64,000 nucleotides of DNA from an uncultured Methanobrevibacter sp. (GTDB lineage Archaea; Methanobacteriota; Methanobacteria; Methanobacteriales; Methanobacteriaceae), in NCBI GenBank assembly GCA_902794475.1, contig CADBHR010000003.1:1-64000 (forward strand). Reading direction: 5' to 3'. The translations under genes were made by a program, and so were the position numbers. Every line of letters starts with the position of its first letter. Position 1 is the first letter of the stretch. Positions 40,301 through 49,047 of the stretch are shown here, in pieces. A model generated the notes under the pieces. That model was not told the DNA's origin. It made no database searches and saw only the letters and a list, made by a program, of their open reading frames with translations.

Positions 40301-40546
40301 CCCTACTTTACCACATGCATCAATTGAATGACCATTTCCATCAATAACCAAACGATCAACATCTAATATAATGCCTTCCGCATATTTTGGTCTTTCCCAC
40401 TTGTCTAAAACAATATCTGCATCCAATACAATCTCATTAACTCCACTGTGGATTAAATCATCGAAATATCTAAAGTTTTTAGATTTATCATCTGCATTCT
40501 CTTCTTCCTTTTTGTGAGACCCGAATAATTTTTTAAGAAACGCCAT
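37331..40546 (-). CDS. Signal-less beta-helix (PMP-repeat) protein, 1,071 aa
   Basis: Has no signal peptide; it starts MAFLKKLFGSHKKEEE, a short basic amphipathic segment seen in its paralogues. Three modules each begin with a cap (FRYFDDLIHSG...DGNGHSID near residue 27; FSYLNSLIQES near 506; FKYLTDELKKS near 745) followed by beta-helix coils with GGAI(Y/N)N and FxxN motifs. The Lys-rich tail of the exported adhesins is missing. Near-identical coils of about 117-120 bases (39680-40250) and a 24-base tandem repeat (37904-37975) point to recent expansion. AAGGTGTT lies just before the ATG. The location (cytoplasm or unconventional export) and function are unknown. The gene lies between the site-like repeats at 36058 and 42160. 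Confidence 0.8.
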   Translation of the reverse strand: MAFLKKLFGSHKKEEENADDKSKNFRYFDDLIHSGVNEIVLDADIVLDKWERPKYAEGIILDVDRLVIDGNGHSIDACGKVGIFRCSGKNITIKNTTFKNGLSVGGGAIYNQDSGDLVLEACVFSNNTALNGGAIVNFGKISCRDVDFTDNLAKSEDGGAINNPGGDLVLEDCVFSGNVARRYSGAIHNHGKISCRDVDFTDNVAKEGAGGAINNPGGDLVLEDCVFSGNVTQMYSGGAIHNHGKISCRDVDFTDNVAKENAGGAIDNQSSGDLVFEDCVFSGNAARRTGGAIINWGKITCKEVNFTNNSSKQNGGAILNILGSFLTCRDCDFEGNVSPYGSGISNESDNARFVNCKFIKHEKSSNVINNKKDLTFMDCIFKDNWDIGCIVFSDDGSALELLGGKITDNVIEEYAIHNKAENLTISKITFKDNTSKSTQYSQDILNEGNLILHSPKFKTDTYSVLNKNHIDVKKLSHSETMRIIENTSTGIVDEFDIPDEYKHDFSYLNSLIQESTDGIVSLENDIVLENYELDFFEGGIDITEDNITIEGNNHIIDAKNRTRIFQILGKNITIKKIIFKNGYASNKYGEHINGGGAIKTIKNSTLTLEDCQFIENTSDNDGGAIQNNGTIHSKNNKYANNQSKYYGGAIHNNNTLETTNDTYQQNQAKIAGAIYNNKKITIQKKINLQNNESDFKQAIYNTCTINMENTEINPEKIIYNTGDINKAETTDWKSFKYLTDELKKSNHIILQNDIKIEYKDMKWDEISISDDIVIDGNNHVIDLNYLNLNFIVKSKVTFKNLIFKNAYVHKKSLFEVINNVIFEDVKFINNKFATGCYLINNINENNKFFNYDTKSKVINLNTKINNKLNTKINNKLNTKINDINANNIWGLVEIVDSGFYNNSSKNKSLINNNGELIIINTNFTNNNSQSEGTIINNMAGNEKQVLVKNSNFTNNSSTKNGGAIICREGTIFEIKDSRFVNNNSNLKGGAIYSDGDEFKLHDCIFNGNHAFSVGGAIYNHGKLSCKNTDFTNNSAQNHGGAIATVDKDAVKLKGCNFKDNNPTDIYSFSIF
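37904..37975 (-). repeat. Three 24-bp tandem repeats within the beta-helix gene
   Basis: The unit ATTGATTTTAGTATTGAGCT plus TATT occurs at 37904, 37928 and 37952 (last with two changes) and encodes NTKINNKL repeats. It keeps the frame, so copy number can change without breaking the gene. Confidence 0.85.
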
Positions 40547-40770
40547 AATGACAACACCTTCTAGTTAATATTAACTATGAAAATAACTAAATTATTAAAT
40601 TTACTATTATTACTTTGCTGATGAAAAAAGATATGCATTTCCAATTGTTAAAAAACAATTAGTGAACTTTACACAATAGAATGTCTTCCAGAAGTTAAAA
40701 TTGGAAACAAAAGCCATTTAAACCGACCAATATCTTAAACATGAACAACATCCAACAATACCCTAATTAA

Positions 40771-40900
40771 TTGAACCTCCCTGCCTTTTGAGAAGGCGGG
40801 GATTCGCAAACCTAAAAAAACATATGTGTTTTTTTAGGAGATTTTTACTGCACCGTCGTCCCGACGATTATTTTCTAATCCTCTTTGGAGGATGTTTTTA
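40771..40900 (-). ncRNA. Putative omega-RNA-like 3' end of a decayed IS605-type element
   Basis: On the minus strand, the end of the TnpB gene runs into two stable hairpins: a perfect 12-bp stem (40811-40838, loop TATG) and a 9-bp stem (40779-40801, CCCTGCCTT/AAGGCGGGG with one G-U pair). IS605-type tnpB transcripts fold like this and act as guide RNA. The guide would lie beyond about 40770. The element is decayed, so activity is doubtful. Confidence 0.4.
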
Positions 40901-42048
40901 CTGGCATTGACGTCCCTGTCATGATGTTTGCCACACTTGGGGCAGTCCCAGTCTCTTATTCCTAGGTTTCCCAGTCCTTTGTGTGGATGGGAAATCCAGG
41001 GGAACCTTGATGAAGTCTACATCATTCCAGAGGCATTTGTATTCCAGTTTATCCATGAAGATACGTGGAGCGTTCAATTGAAGATTGTAGCTTAAGTGTT
41101 TATTTGTTTTTCAAGCTTTTATGTTTTCATTTTGAACAGCGACAAAACTGCTGTTTTTAGCAATATAGGACGTTTTGCTTGTCGTAATAGTCGTTCTTTT
41201 TGTTGATAAGTTTGTTCAGCCATTTGTGGTATAGTCTTTTTGCTTGTTGGTATCTTATGGAGTGTGGTTGGTGTTGTGTCATTTTTCTTTGATATTGGAT
41301 TATTTTGTCTGTTTCTTTTGTTAGATCAAGATTGGTTATCTCTTGGGTGTTTGAAAGAACAGCTAGTTTGCTGCATCCGATATCAATTCCCACTTGCATG
41401 AGTGGACCGTATTCTCTTTCGGGAATGTGTATGGTTTCGATGTTGAAAACCGCATAATATTTGTCGTTGATTTTTTTTAATGGTTACATGCTTTATAGTT
41501 GCTGTTGGGTCATTCGGGTCACTTGCCTGAAGCAGGATTTGTCGGTATTTTTTGCTGGTTTTGAATTTTACGAGTCCAAATTTTGGAATAAATATTTTAT
41601 AGAAACCATTTTTGTCTTTCTGTATTCTTAAATTGTTGCCGTTGTTCATTATACGGAATGCGTCATTTTTATTTTTCTTAGATTTAAAAACAGGATAATT
41701 GGACTTTAAATTGGGATTTTTATATCGTTTAAAAGCAGTTTTCAAATCCCGGAATGATTGTTGGCGGCTGCTAGATTCTGCTTTTTTTAAGAAAGGATGT
41801 TCCTGCATCAGCATGTTCAATACTATGTTGCAGGAGGTATCATTTACTATGAACTTGTCCTTGTAGCCGTTTTGGATTAATAGATGTCTGAAATGATTAA
41901 TGAATTCTAATTCCTTGTTGTAGATGAATCTGTAAATGCCTATGTTGGATTCTATTTCGTCAATAGTGACGATTTTTTCTTCATTATCATTTTTATTCAC
42001 TTTAGCCGGATAAATCCTAACATTAAGATATTTATTAACAACTTTCAT
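40834..42048 (-). pseudogene. tnpB: TnpB (IS200/IS605 or IS1341 type) RNA-guided nuclease gene, decayed
   Basis: Typical TnpB pieces are in order but in different frames. The N-terminal half (MKVVNKYLNVRIYPAKVNKN) is open from 42048 to about 41470. Then RuvC-I QVGIDIGCSKLAVLS follows near 41395, a stop at 41157-41159, and the zinc finger plus RuvC-III DWDCPKCGKHHDRDVNASKN near 40950-40890, ending at 40834. At least one frameshift and one internal stop occur. No tnpA is present, so at best it was an IS1341-type element. It may move a neighbouring recombination site, since copy B of the 20-bp repeat lies 110 bases upstream. Confidence 0.8.
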
Positions 42049-42093
42049 CTCCAAAAAACCCCTATGATTAATGAGTTTTATACAACATATCAT

Positions 42094-42524
42094 TTCTTTT
42101 AATACATTTTACAAATGATATACTACTATATCATATGTAATAGTATATAAATCTTCACCAAGAGCATTTGAAAACTAATCCCATCCAAAAAAAAGTATAC
42201 TGAATACAAACACCAAATAAAAAGCAGCCAAAAATCAAATACTTAACGAAATAAAACCCAAAGAATGCCTAAATACAAAAGTACACCCCAATCTGAAATT
42301 CATCCCCAACCTTAAAGAGGTCGAGGTATTCTTTCACCATTAGATAAAATATTGTTGGTTGTGTTCTTGGATTTAGAATATCCATTCTTGTAAGAGTTTG
42401 CCTGGTATAAAATTAAAGAAAATAATCGAAAAATATTAAAAATTGGTGGGGAAGTGTCTCATATCCTTTCCTAAAAAAGGAATGGAGTTTCAGAAACTTC
42501 CAAATGTGATATGCTTTGAATACA
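42094..42524. other. Intergenic region between TnpB relic and membrane protein
   Basis: Apart from repeat copy B I see no gene. There is a short run-on of IS-end-like sequence near 42440-42500 that could be a terminator for the opposing gene (CCTTTCCTAAAAAAGGAAT forms a hairpin TTCC/GGAA). Confidence 0.35.
42160..42179 (+). repeat. 20-bp recombination-site-like repeat, copy B
   Basis: Reads AAGAGCATTTGAAAACTAAT, 18 of 20 identical to copy C at 61271 (GAGAGCATTTGAAAAGTAAT). Orientation is opposite to copy A at 36058. Confidence 0.7.
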
Positions 42525-42935
42525 TTACCTCATTAAAATACCTGGAATTGTAAGTAGTAATCCTAAAAAAATTGTTAGCAAATAACCAGTAATTGTTGGA
42601 CTCAAACCTAGTATAGAAGTTGTGAATGTGAATGCAGGGCCAAATGCCATTACTAAAATCCTACTAATCAAGAAGAATACAATAATCGAAGATATTATTG
42701 ATGAGACAAAAAGCAATTTTGCTGATTTAATCTCAATAAATACAAAAAGCCGTCCGCTTGTAAGGTAGCCTACTAAAAGATAAACTATTAAAATAGCCCA
42801 TCCCCAATCGCGCAGCAAATAATGAGCAATCGCTCCAAAGATTAATCCTACAATTATTGACGAAATTATTGTATTTACAACTCTAACAGAAGCTTTAAAT
42901 GAATCTCCCATATCTTCCATGTCTGGGTCTATCAT
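42525..42935 (-). CDS. Four-helix membrane protein of unknown function
   Basis: A 136-residue protein with four hydrophobic segments (VNTIISSIIVGLIFGAIAHY, WAILIVYLLVGYLTSG, LLFVSSIISSIIVFFLISRI, TGYLLTIFLGLLLTIPGILM). AGGGGGAAAAT precedes the ATG. I recognise no family; many Methanobrevibacter genomes carry small integral membrane proteins of this size. It stands alone between an insertion-sequence relic and an adhesin fragment. Confidence 0.7.
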   Translation of the reverse strand: MIDPDMEDMGDSFKASVRVVNTIISSIIVGLIFGAIAHYLLRDWGWAILIVYLLVGYLTSGRLFVFIEIKSAKLLFVSSIISSIIVFFLISRILVMAFGPAFTFTTSILGLSPTITGYLLTIFLGLLLTIPGILMR

Positions 42936-43228
42936 ATTTTCCCCCTAACTGTTTATTGTTTAATATTATAAATCTAACATATTTAAATATATTGAATGCA
43001 CTTTCAAAAATTTCGGGAGTGTCCGATAATTGAGTGATACTTTTTATCTCAAAGACACAGTGTATTAAACATCACCAGCATTAGATGTGTTAATAGTTCA
43101 TCATTAAGATAGACTGTACTCCATATCCTAAACAACCATTTTTGAGAAGAAACACCATAAATTCAAAAATGGAAGTTCAAATTTAATTTTTGAAACTCAA
43201 AAAAAGAAAAAAATGGGGAGGATTTCCC
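42936..43228. other. Intergenic region
   Basis: I see no gene. GGGAGTGTCCGATAATTGAG near 43015 looks like the end of an insertion sequence, but I cannot pair it with another end. Confidence 0.3.
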
Positions 43229-44833
43229 CTATTCTAAAACCTTTACTGTTCTTTTGACCGTATCTTGCTTATAGGATGCGGTATAGGTCACCTTTTTGCC
43301 CTTCTTGAGCTTTTTCAACACGTTTTTCTTGATGGTGAACTTGGCAACGCCCTTCTTGACTTTAGCAGTGTATTTCTTGTTCTTGAACTTGAGAACGACC
43401 TTGCCCGTGACGTACTTGCCGTTGACCTTTGCCACCTTGACCTTGATGATGAGCTTTTTGGCGGACCTTTTCACCTTGACCTTAGGAAGGGTTACGATAT
43501 GTTTGACCTTCAGGGTCTTGGTTACTTCCTTGCCCAGGGCTTTGGAGGTTATCTTATAGGTTCCAGGCTTCTGTGTGATTGCAACGCTTGCAACACCCTT
43601 GGAATCTGTGGTTGCTGTCTTATAGGCCTTGCCGTTTACAAGGAAAGTGACCTTGGTGTTTGATGCCACCTTGCCGTCGGTTCCATATACCGTAACGGAG
43701 TACTTGGTGCTCGCAGTGTAGAGGATGCTCAAGTCAGATGCGGTTATCCTAGGCTCCACAGCCTTTTTGACGGTTATGTTGGCGGACTTTTCGAATCCTG
43801 TGTAGTTGTCGCCATCCGGATATTTTACGGTGACGGTGTGGGTGCCGTCGGCCAATCCGGACAGGTCGATTTTTGCCTTGCCGTCTTTGATAGGCACCAT
43901 TTGAGGCACTCCGTCAACTGTCACAAGAAGGCTTCCTGTGGCATCCTTAGGCAGATTGATTTCAAAGCTGTCGCCGGAAATCTTATCCGGAATCACAACA
44001 TCCTTGCCCGCATCAGGCTTTGGAACGTTGATGGTGGCCTGCATTACAATATCACCATTTTCATCATCGCTGTAGACCACCTTGAGCTTGTGAGATCCTG
44101 TTTCCAGACTTGATACTGCAACGGATTTGTTTTCGCTTGTGTAGGTTGCGTTTTCAATAATCGACCTTAATATGTCCTGGCCGGTGGTTTCATTATATCC
44201 TACAACCTCATATACGGATATGTTACCTTTTGAGCCTTCAGGCAGTTCTAGGGCTATTTCACCGGATCCGTCGCTGTTGAACGTTTTCGGAATCTCGGCC
44301 TCCTTAGGCTTGACTGAAATGGAATATGTGTGATGAGGATTGAACATGTTGTCCATGTCGTCGCCGACATATTCCAGGTAGAATTCGTATTCTCCCAGTT
44401 TCAGTCCGGAAATTTCCTTTGTGAATGTTCCGTTGTCGGAGGATATCTCCACAAACCAATCAAAGATAGGTTCATCCTCCACATCATCGTAGCCGACCTG
44501 CATATATACATTTATGACACCTGTTGCATTCTCGATTACAACAGCAATCGTTGCATTTTCGCCAACGACTATTCTTTCGGTTATGTTGACTTCAGGAACA
44601 ATGTCAAAGTGGAAATCTATGTCCTCCACCTCATAGTCAGAATTTTCAGATATGTATCTTGCAAAGAGGTCATGGCTGCCATAGGAAAACTCGGATGCGG
44701 AGATTTTTGCAAATCCGTCAACCAGCTTCACTGACATAACCTGAGAGTCCTCATCGATTTGCCAGTGTTCCGGAACAAAGATATAATCTTCGCCATCAAA
44801 GTACTCATCCTCATCAATCCAGATTACCGTCAA
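43229..44833 (-). pseudogene. Adhesin-like protein, N-terminal part missing
   Basis: A continuous 534-codon frame encodes Ig-like modules (residues about 50-270), a Big_1-like domain (KVASNTKVTFLVNGKAYKTA, residues about 370-430) and a Lys-rich tail (FKNKKYTAKVKKGVAKFTIK). It has no signal peptide: the frame begins inside a module at the junction with a phosphatase-like gene (about 44835), starting from a TTG that is not a natural start. Codon use is richer in G+C (CTT/GTC/GGC) than in the adhesins at 3-28 kb, hinting at a different origin. It would be expressed only if a new start or promoter exists. Confidence 0.7.
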
Positions 44834-45476
44834 GGCCAGATACTACAATGAGCCTGCCATCAGACAGGACATCCGCCCCCTGAACGCTTTCATCATCAAT
44901 AGCTGCGGGTCTTTCGACAATCTCTTCAGCTCCGGCACCCATATCTTTGCGGATGATTTTTATGACCGCCTCATTGATTTTCATGAAACATGCCTCATAG
45001 CCAGCCAATCCTTCATTGAAAGAGCAAAGAATATCCAAATCAGAGTAACCTCCGGCATATTCCCTTATTGTGAAGATATTGGCATACGGAAATTTAATTT
45101 TCAGGGCGTCCCGGACATGGGCAGTGGATGTGAGTATCAATCCGGCATCGTCAAGGAAAAAGTCATTGATGTTTGCGGTTAGGTGGCCTGAAAGCTCAAT
45201 TCCATATTCCTGACAAACTTTTATTGCATCTTTTGGAGCCCTATTGCCTTTTCAGGCTTTTAAGCCTGCAGAAAATGCCTTCCGATCTCCTGAAAACTGG
45301 TTAAAAATAGCTTCAACCATTGGGCTGATAACAGTGTTTGAATTGCATACAAAAAGGACATCTTCACAGGACAATCTAATTTTATCCGAATCTGCCCCAT
45401 CCATTTGAATTTCATCTGTTGAATTTTCATATTTACTTAATCCGAATGTATTTTTAATCCTGTCCCTGAAACCCAT
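44814..45476 (-). pseudogene. Degenerate low-molecular-weight protein tyrosine phosphatase relative
   Basis: The start is ATG 45476 behind AAGGTGTTGGCA. After an amphipathic N-terminus (MGFRDRIKNTFGLSK) comes a LMW-PTP core VLFVCNSNTVISPMVEAIFN; the active-site loop C-x5-R should end with Arg, but Ile (CNSNTVIS) is there. A frameshift near 45255 (AGLKA-stop, then next frame GNRAPKDAIKVCQEYGIELS) follows, and the rest (GHLTANINDFFLDDAGLILT, DALKIKFPYANIF) continues in the other frame to 44814. The loss of the catalytic Arg makes a pseudo-enzyme even if the shift is an error. The 3' end joins directly to the adhesin fragment. Confidence 0.7.
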
Positions 45477-45581
45477 TGCCAACACCTTATTGATATTAAC
45501 TTTAGAGATACTATTAATTAAAGTTACTTTTAAAGGAATTTCTTTACATTAATCATATCCTGTGAACAGACATCTAAAATA

Positions 45582-45612
45582 TTGTGTACAAACAGGATAA
45601 AGTTGTGTTAAA
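45582..45612. repeat. 31-base repeat, copy 1
   Basis: TTGTGTACAAACAGGATAAA then GTTGTGTTAAA. The same pattern occurs at 45749-45779 and 48819-48849. Confidence 0.75.
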
Positions 45613-45748
45613 GAAGGAACACATGACAAATCAGCCCCATTACAAAGCCCAGAACCCGCTCCAAGAAACATTGTTAACAAACGCAACAAAGTCAAAGCGA
45701 ACTTGTGTGTAAAAGTAACGAACAAAGTGAACATAAATGCCTAAAATC

Positions 45749-45779
45749 TTGTGTGCAAACTAGACTAACTTGTGTTAAA
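45749..45779. repeat. 31-base repeat, copy 2
   Basis: TTGTGTGCAAACTAGACTAA then CTTGTGTTAAA, similar to copies 1 and 3. Confidence 0.75.
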
Positions 45780-45795
45780 AGACACCGAAATCCGC

Positions 45796-46819
45796 TCATC
45801 TGCTCAAGAGCCTTACCAACTTGACAAGGCACCATCCGACAATACCCTTCTTTTCATAAATCCCGTCGATTGCGGAAATCTCATCATAGAGTGCCCTTTT
45901 CTCGGCTTTGGAAAAATCGCCCTGGTGAAGCAGGTTTATGTAATTGACAAAGAAAGGGTTGATCATTGTCGATACGTCCTCAAGGCCCTGGCGGTTGCAG
46001 GTCTCGATTGCCTGGCGGTAGGAGCGAATCGTGTCGAGCACCAGGCGGAACTTGACGTTTTTGGTGATGGACAGGTCGCCGTCAAAGCGCATGGAATAGT
46101 TTACGATTACCTCCTCGTTCAGAAGGACTATCTTGGAGTCAAAGAACACGTCGAGAACGAAGTTCAAATCATCCCCGGCGGTGAAGTGCGAAACTCGGCG
46201 AACTTCTCACGCTTGACAATTTTCGTCCAGATTGCCGGAAGCATCTTCAGGATGGCAGGGTCCTTTCGCACATCATCAATCACCACCTTCCGGCTGTACT
46301 CAAGCGCCCTGCCGTAAAGGATGGGATAGAGAATCTTTGTCCAGATAAATGACACCACAGGCGGAAACTTCGGATATGTCCTGATGTCGTTGTCCTGAGG
46401 GTCGTATGGAGAATAGGATATGAACCGGCAGTCGTCATAGACCCTCCAGTACCTTCCCACAACCACATCGGCTCCGGAGGATGAAATCTCACTGTAAAGT
46501 GCCTCGCAGGCCGTTGGAGTGTATGTGTCGTCGGCGTCAAGAAACATTATGTAGTCCGCTGTGGAGTGGGCAAAGGCGATGTTTCTAGGTCCGTGGGGCG
46601 CTCCGCAGTTCTCCTTTAGATGTATACTCTTGAAGTTGGGATATCTCTCGCAGTATTCGTCGATTATCTCACCTGAGGAATCCGTCGATGCGTCATCGAC
46701 TATTATGACCTCAAGGTTCTCGGATCCGATGCTTGGGATACTATGGAGTCCAGAGAATCCCTTAAATATTTCTCGGCATTGTAAACCGGCATTATGACTG
46801 ACACTTTATACTCGCTCAT
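45796..46819 (-). pseudogene. Family 2 glycosyltransferase, twice frameshifted
   Basis: Starts as a normal GT2 enzyme (VSVIMPVYNAEKYLRDSLDS, then in the next frame VIIVDDASTDSSGEIIDEYC and the nucleotide-sugar DXD-type motif MFLDADDTYTPT). The frame shifts near 46730 and again near 46175 (TSPPGMI-stop against DDLNFVLDVFFDSK), so no intact product is made. The frame in the last third (45796-46167) has good coding character and ends with LVKLVRLLSR. GT2 enzymes add sugars to surface glycans. With two shifts in about 1 kb it is probably a true pseudogene. Confidence 0.75.
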
Positions 46820-46939
46820 CACTTTGAATTTTTATCGCATATACTATTTAAAAATTTCAAATGGAAAAATCGTGACTCTTTCAAAAAGAAGAGAATGGAT
46901 AATTATTTTAGGGAAAGCCGTCAGCCAAAGGTGTTTTTC

Positions 46940-47632
46940 ATGGGACTCTTCAACAAATTCAAAAAGTCATTAAATAAACAGGAAAAATCCAATTTTGAAT
47001 ATCTCCACAATCTTTTAAGCAGCAAAAAACTAATGATTGAACTCAAATCGGACATAACGCTGGAGGACGGTGAAGAGCTCAAATACCCCGAAGGCATCGA
47101 GCTGAATGACTTTATTGTCATTGACAGTGAAAACCATTCAATCGATGTGGAGGCAAAACACGAATCTAGAGTAAAAGGCAAAAACATCACCCTCAAAAAC
47201 GGGCATTCAAAGGGCAAATACGGCGGAGCAATAGAAGTTACATCCGATTCCAGAATGACCATTGAAAATGCTACAATCAAAAGCAATGCTGCAGAGGTTG
47301 AAGGCGGGGCGATAGTGAATTTCGGAGACGTAGAACTTAGCAACTGCGAGTTCGAAGAAAACACCGCATCGGACCGTGGAGGAGCCATATTCAGCAATTC
47401 CCAAGCATCACTGTTAATTATCAAAACCGACTTCCTTAAAAACACCTCAAAAGATACCGGAGGATCCATCATCAATCAGCCCGGAGGAAAAGTTGCCGCC
47501 GACAATTGTTCATTCAGGCAAAACCGTGCTGAAGAGGGTGGAGCGGTATATGCCGTGGCGAAAGATGACGTGGATATGGAAAGCAGCACCTTCAGGGACA
47601 ATGTGCCCGACGACAAGGGCTTCATGATATGA
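46940..47632 (+). CDS. Signal-less beta-helix protein, short form (230 aa)
   Basis: The start at 46940 follows AAAGGTGTTTTTC. The N-terminus MGLFNKFKKSLNKQEKS is the shared amphipathic tag; then comes the cap FEYLHNLLSSKKLMIELKSD, NSHSIDVE-like segment and beta-helix coils (GGAIEVTSD, GGAIVNF, GGAIFSN, GGAVYAVAK) ending RDNVPDDKGFMI. It lacks a signal peptide and a Lys-rich tail. Unlike its paralogues it has one cap and about five coils. Confidence 0.75.
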   Translation: MGLFNKFKKSLNKQEKSNFEYLHNLLSSKKLMIELKSDITLEDGEELKYPEGIELNDFIVIDSENHSIDVEAKHESRVKGKNITLKNGHSKGKYGGAIEVTSDSRMTIENATIKSNAAEVEGGAIVNFGDVELSNCEFEENTASDRGGAIFSNSQASLLIIKTDFLKNTSKDTGGSIINQPGGKVAADNCSFRQNRAEEGGAVYAVAKDDVDMESSTFRDNVPDDKGFMI

Positions 47633-47693
47633 GGCGACATCTAAACTTAAATTTAATTAGCAGTAAATTCATAATTAATATCAGGTGTTAACA

Positions 47694-48626
47694 ATGGGAT
47701 TATTCGACAGATTCAAAAAGGAACCAGATTCAGAAAACAGAAACAACTCCGAAACTCCGGACGGCACCGGAAATTATAGGCATTTTGTGAGACTATTGAT
47801 AAGCGCAAAATATGTGGATTTGGATTGCGACATCGCTATAGGCGGTGGTATGGAAAAGAGGTTATACAAGCATGGACTGCCCGTGTTTGAAAATACGATT
47901 GTCGACGGCAACGGACATACCGTTGATGCCCGTGGCATTGGACGGATATTCTTCATAAGGGAACGAAACATTGTCATCAAGAACATGACTTTCATAAACG
48001 GATCTGATATAGTCGGTGGCGCAATAGTCATTGATGAAAATGCCAGCGTGGAAATCAGAGACTGCACCTTCAAAGGCAATCGTGCAAAGCATGGCGGAGC
48101 AATCATCAATTCCGGCAGCCTTTCACTTGAAAATGTCAAGTTCATAGACAACTCTTCAGAAAAGAGCGGAGGCGTCATAAACAATCAGTCAAACGCTGAA
48201 TTATCTGTAATCAACTGTTCATTTAGACAGAACAGCGCAAACAAGCATGGCGGGGCATTGATGAACAAGAGCGAGAGACCCCTGAGGATTTCCAATACGG
48301 AGTTCATAAGAAATTCCTCTTCAGCAGAGGGAGGGGCCATAAACAATAACGGAAACTCCGCAAACATGATTATCGATGATTCAAGATTCGCCGAAAACAG
48401 ATCAGGCGTCTGCGGAGGAGCAATCATCAACTGGGGAGATTTCACAATCAGAAATTCGCAATTCCAAGGCAATTTCTCCAAAAGCGGCAATCACATCTAC
48501 TGCGAAAATGGAAGCATGCATCTTTCGAATTCAAGATTCGATTATCCGAAGGAAAGTTCGATATTTTTGGCCAATGAGGATTTGGTGAATATCGAGGACT
48601 GCGAATTTGCACCTGATGAGGAATAG
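47694..48626 (+). CDS. Signal-less beta-helix protein (310 aa)
   Basis: The start at 47694 follows TATCAGGTGTTAACA; an upstream ATTTAATTAG box lies near 47650. N-terminus MGLFDRFKKEPDSENR, cap NYRHFVRLLISAKYVDLDCD, then VDGNGHTVDARG and coils with GGAI/GGVI and FxxN (FKGNRAKHGGAIINSG, FRQNSANKHGGALMN, FAENRSGVCGGAIIN). It is intact, acidic-tailed and signal-less. It follows the 46940 gene by 61 bases and could be cotranscribed, but has its own leader. Confidence 0.78.
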   Translation: MGLFDRFKKEPDSENRNNSETPDGTGNYRHFVRLLISAKYVDLDCDIAIGGGMEKRLYKHGLPVFENTIVDGNGHTVDARGIGRIFFIRERNIVIKNMTFINGSDIVGGAIVIDENASVEIRDCTFKGNRAKHGGAIINSGSLSLENVKFIDNSSEKSGGVINNQSNAELSVINCSFRQNSANKHGGALMNKSERPLRISNTEFIRNSSSAEGGAINNNGNSANMIIDDSRFAENRSGVCGGAIINWGDFTIRNSQFQGNFSKSGNHIYCENGSMHLSNSRFDYPKESSIFLANEDLVNIEDCEFAPDEE

Positions 48627-48818
48627 ATTCGCATCATGGACCACATGATCCGAATTCTATTTTCACTGCAAATCAGGTACCGGTCATGGGATTGAAGGCG
48701 AAATTACAGAAGAGGCAATTGACGATGCTGCAGAACAGATTGCAGCAATTGCAAGAAACATCATCCTCGCAACCGACAGGCTTTCATGATGTGCAGGACT
48801 TTTGGATATATGCAAATG

Positions 48819-48849
48819 TTGTGTGCAAACAGGACTAAATCGTGTTGAA
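48819..48849. repeat. 31-base repeat, copy 3
   Basis: TTGTGTGCAAACAGGACTAA then ATCGTGTTGAA, matching copies 1 and 2. Confidence 0.7.
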
Positions 48850-48990
48850 TATGGGAATATCCTGACAGACCCTCAAATAGCCCAGGTTAAGGATAAAACA
48901 TGTGGCAGAAATATGCTACAGGCATCTTTCAGTTAGAAAATCGCATTTATGGTTGACTTCCATCCCGTTGAATGTTTTAGAGCCACTTTC

Positions 48991-49047
48991 CAAAATAAGT
49001 TTAATTAATAGTAATCATATAACTGATATTAATTGCGGGTGTTCTAA
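48991..49047 (+). promoter_or_regulatory. Leader shared by the signal-less beta-helix family
   Basis: AAAATAAGTTTAATTAATAG (a BRE plus TATA-like box) lies about 47 bases before the ATG; TGATATTAATTGCGGGTGTT follows with the GGGTGTT ribosome site. Similar boxes precede the genes at 47694 (plus), 45476 (minus, box 45514-45527) and 54337 (minus, box 54371-54392). Confidence 0.6.

Larger units (their letters stand above)
45486..45795. other. Intergenic region with repeat copies 1 and 2
   Basis: Holds the leader of the phosphatase-like gene (box TTAATTAAAGTTAC near 45514-45527) and two copies (45582-45612 and 45749-45779) of a 31-base repeat. No gene recognised; the stretch between the repeats is AC-rich on the plus strand and not coding. 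Confidence 0.45.
48627..49047. other. Intergenic region with gene tail, repeat copy 3 and a promoter box
   Basis: The plus-strand frame ending at TGA 48787-48789 reads HGIEGEITEEAIDDAAEQIA then AIARNIILATDRLS. This has strong coding character and is probably the tail of a lost gene, which I cannot identify. Repeat copy 3 is at 48819-48849. The box CAAAATAAGTTTAATTAATA (48991-49010) is the promoter candidate for the following gene. Confidence 0.5.

Noticed and set aside
42960-43120. Insertion-sequence end near 43015
   Set aside because: Only one end-like sequence was seen, with no transposase or matching partner.
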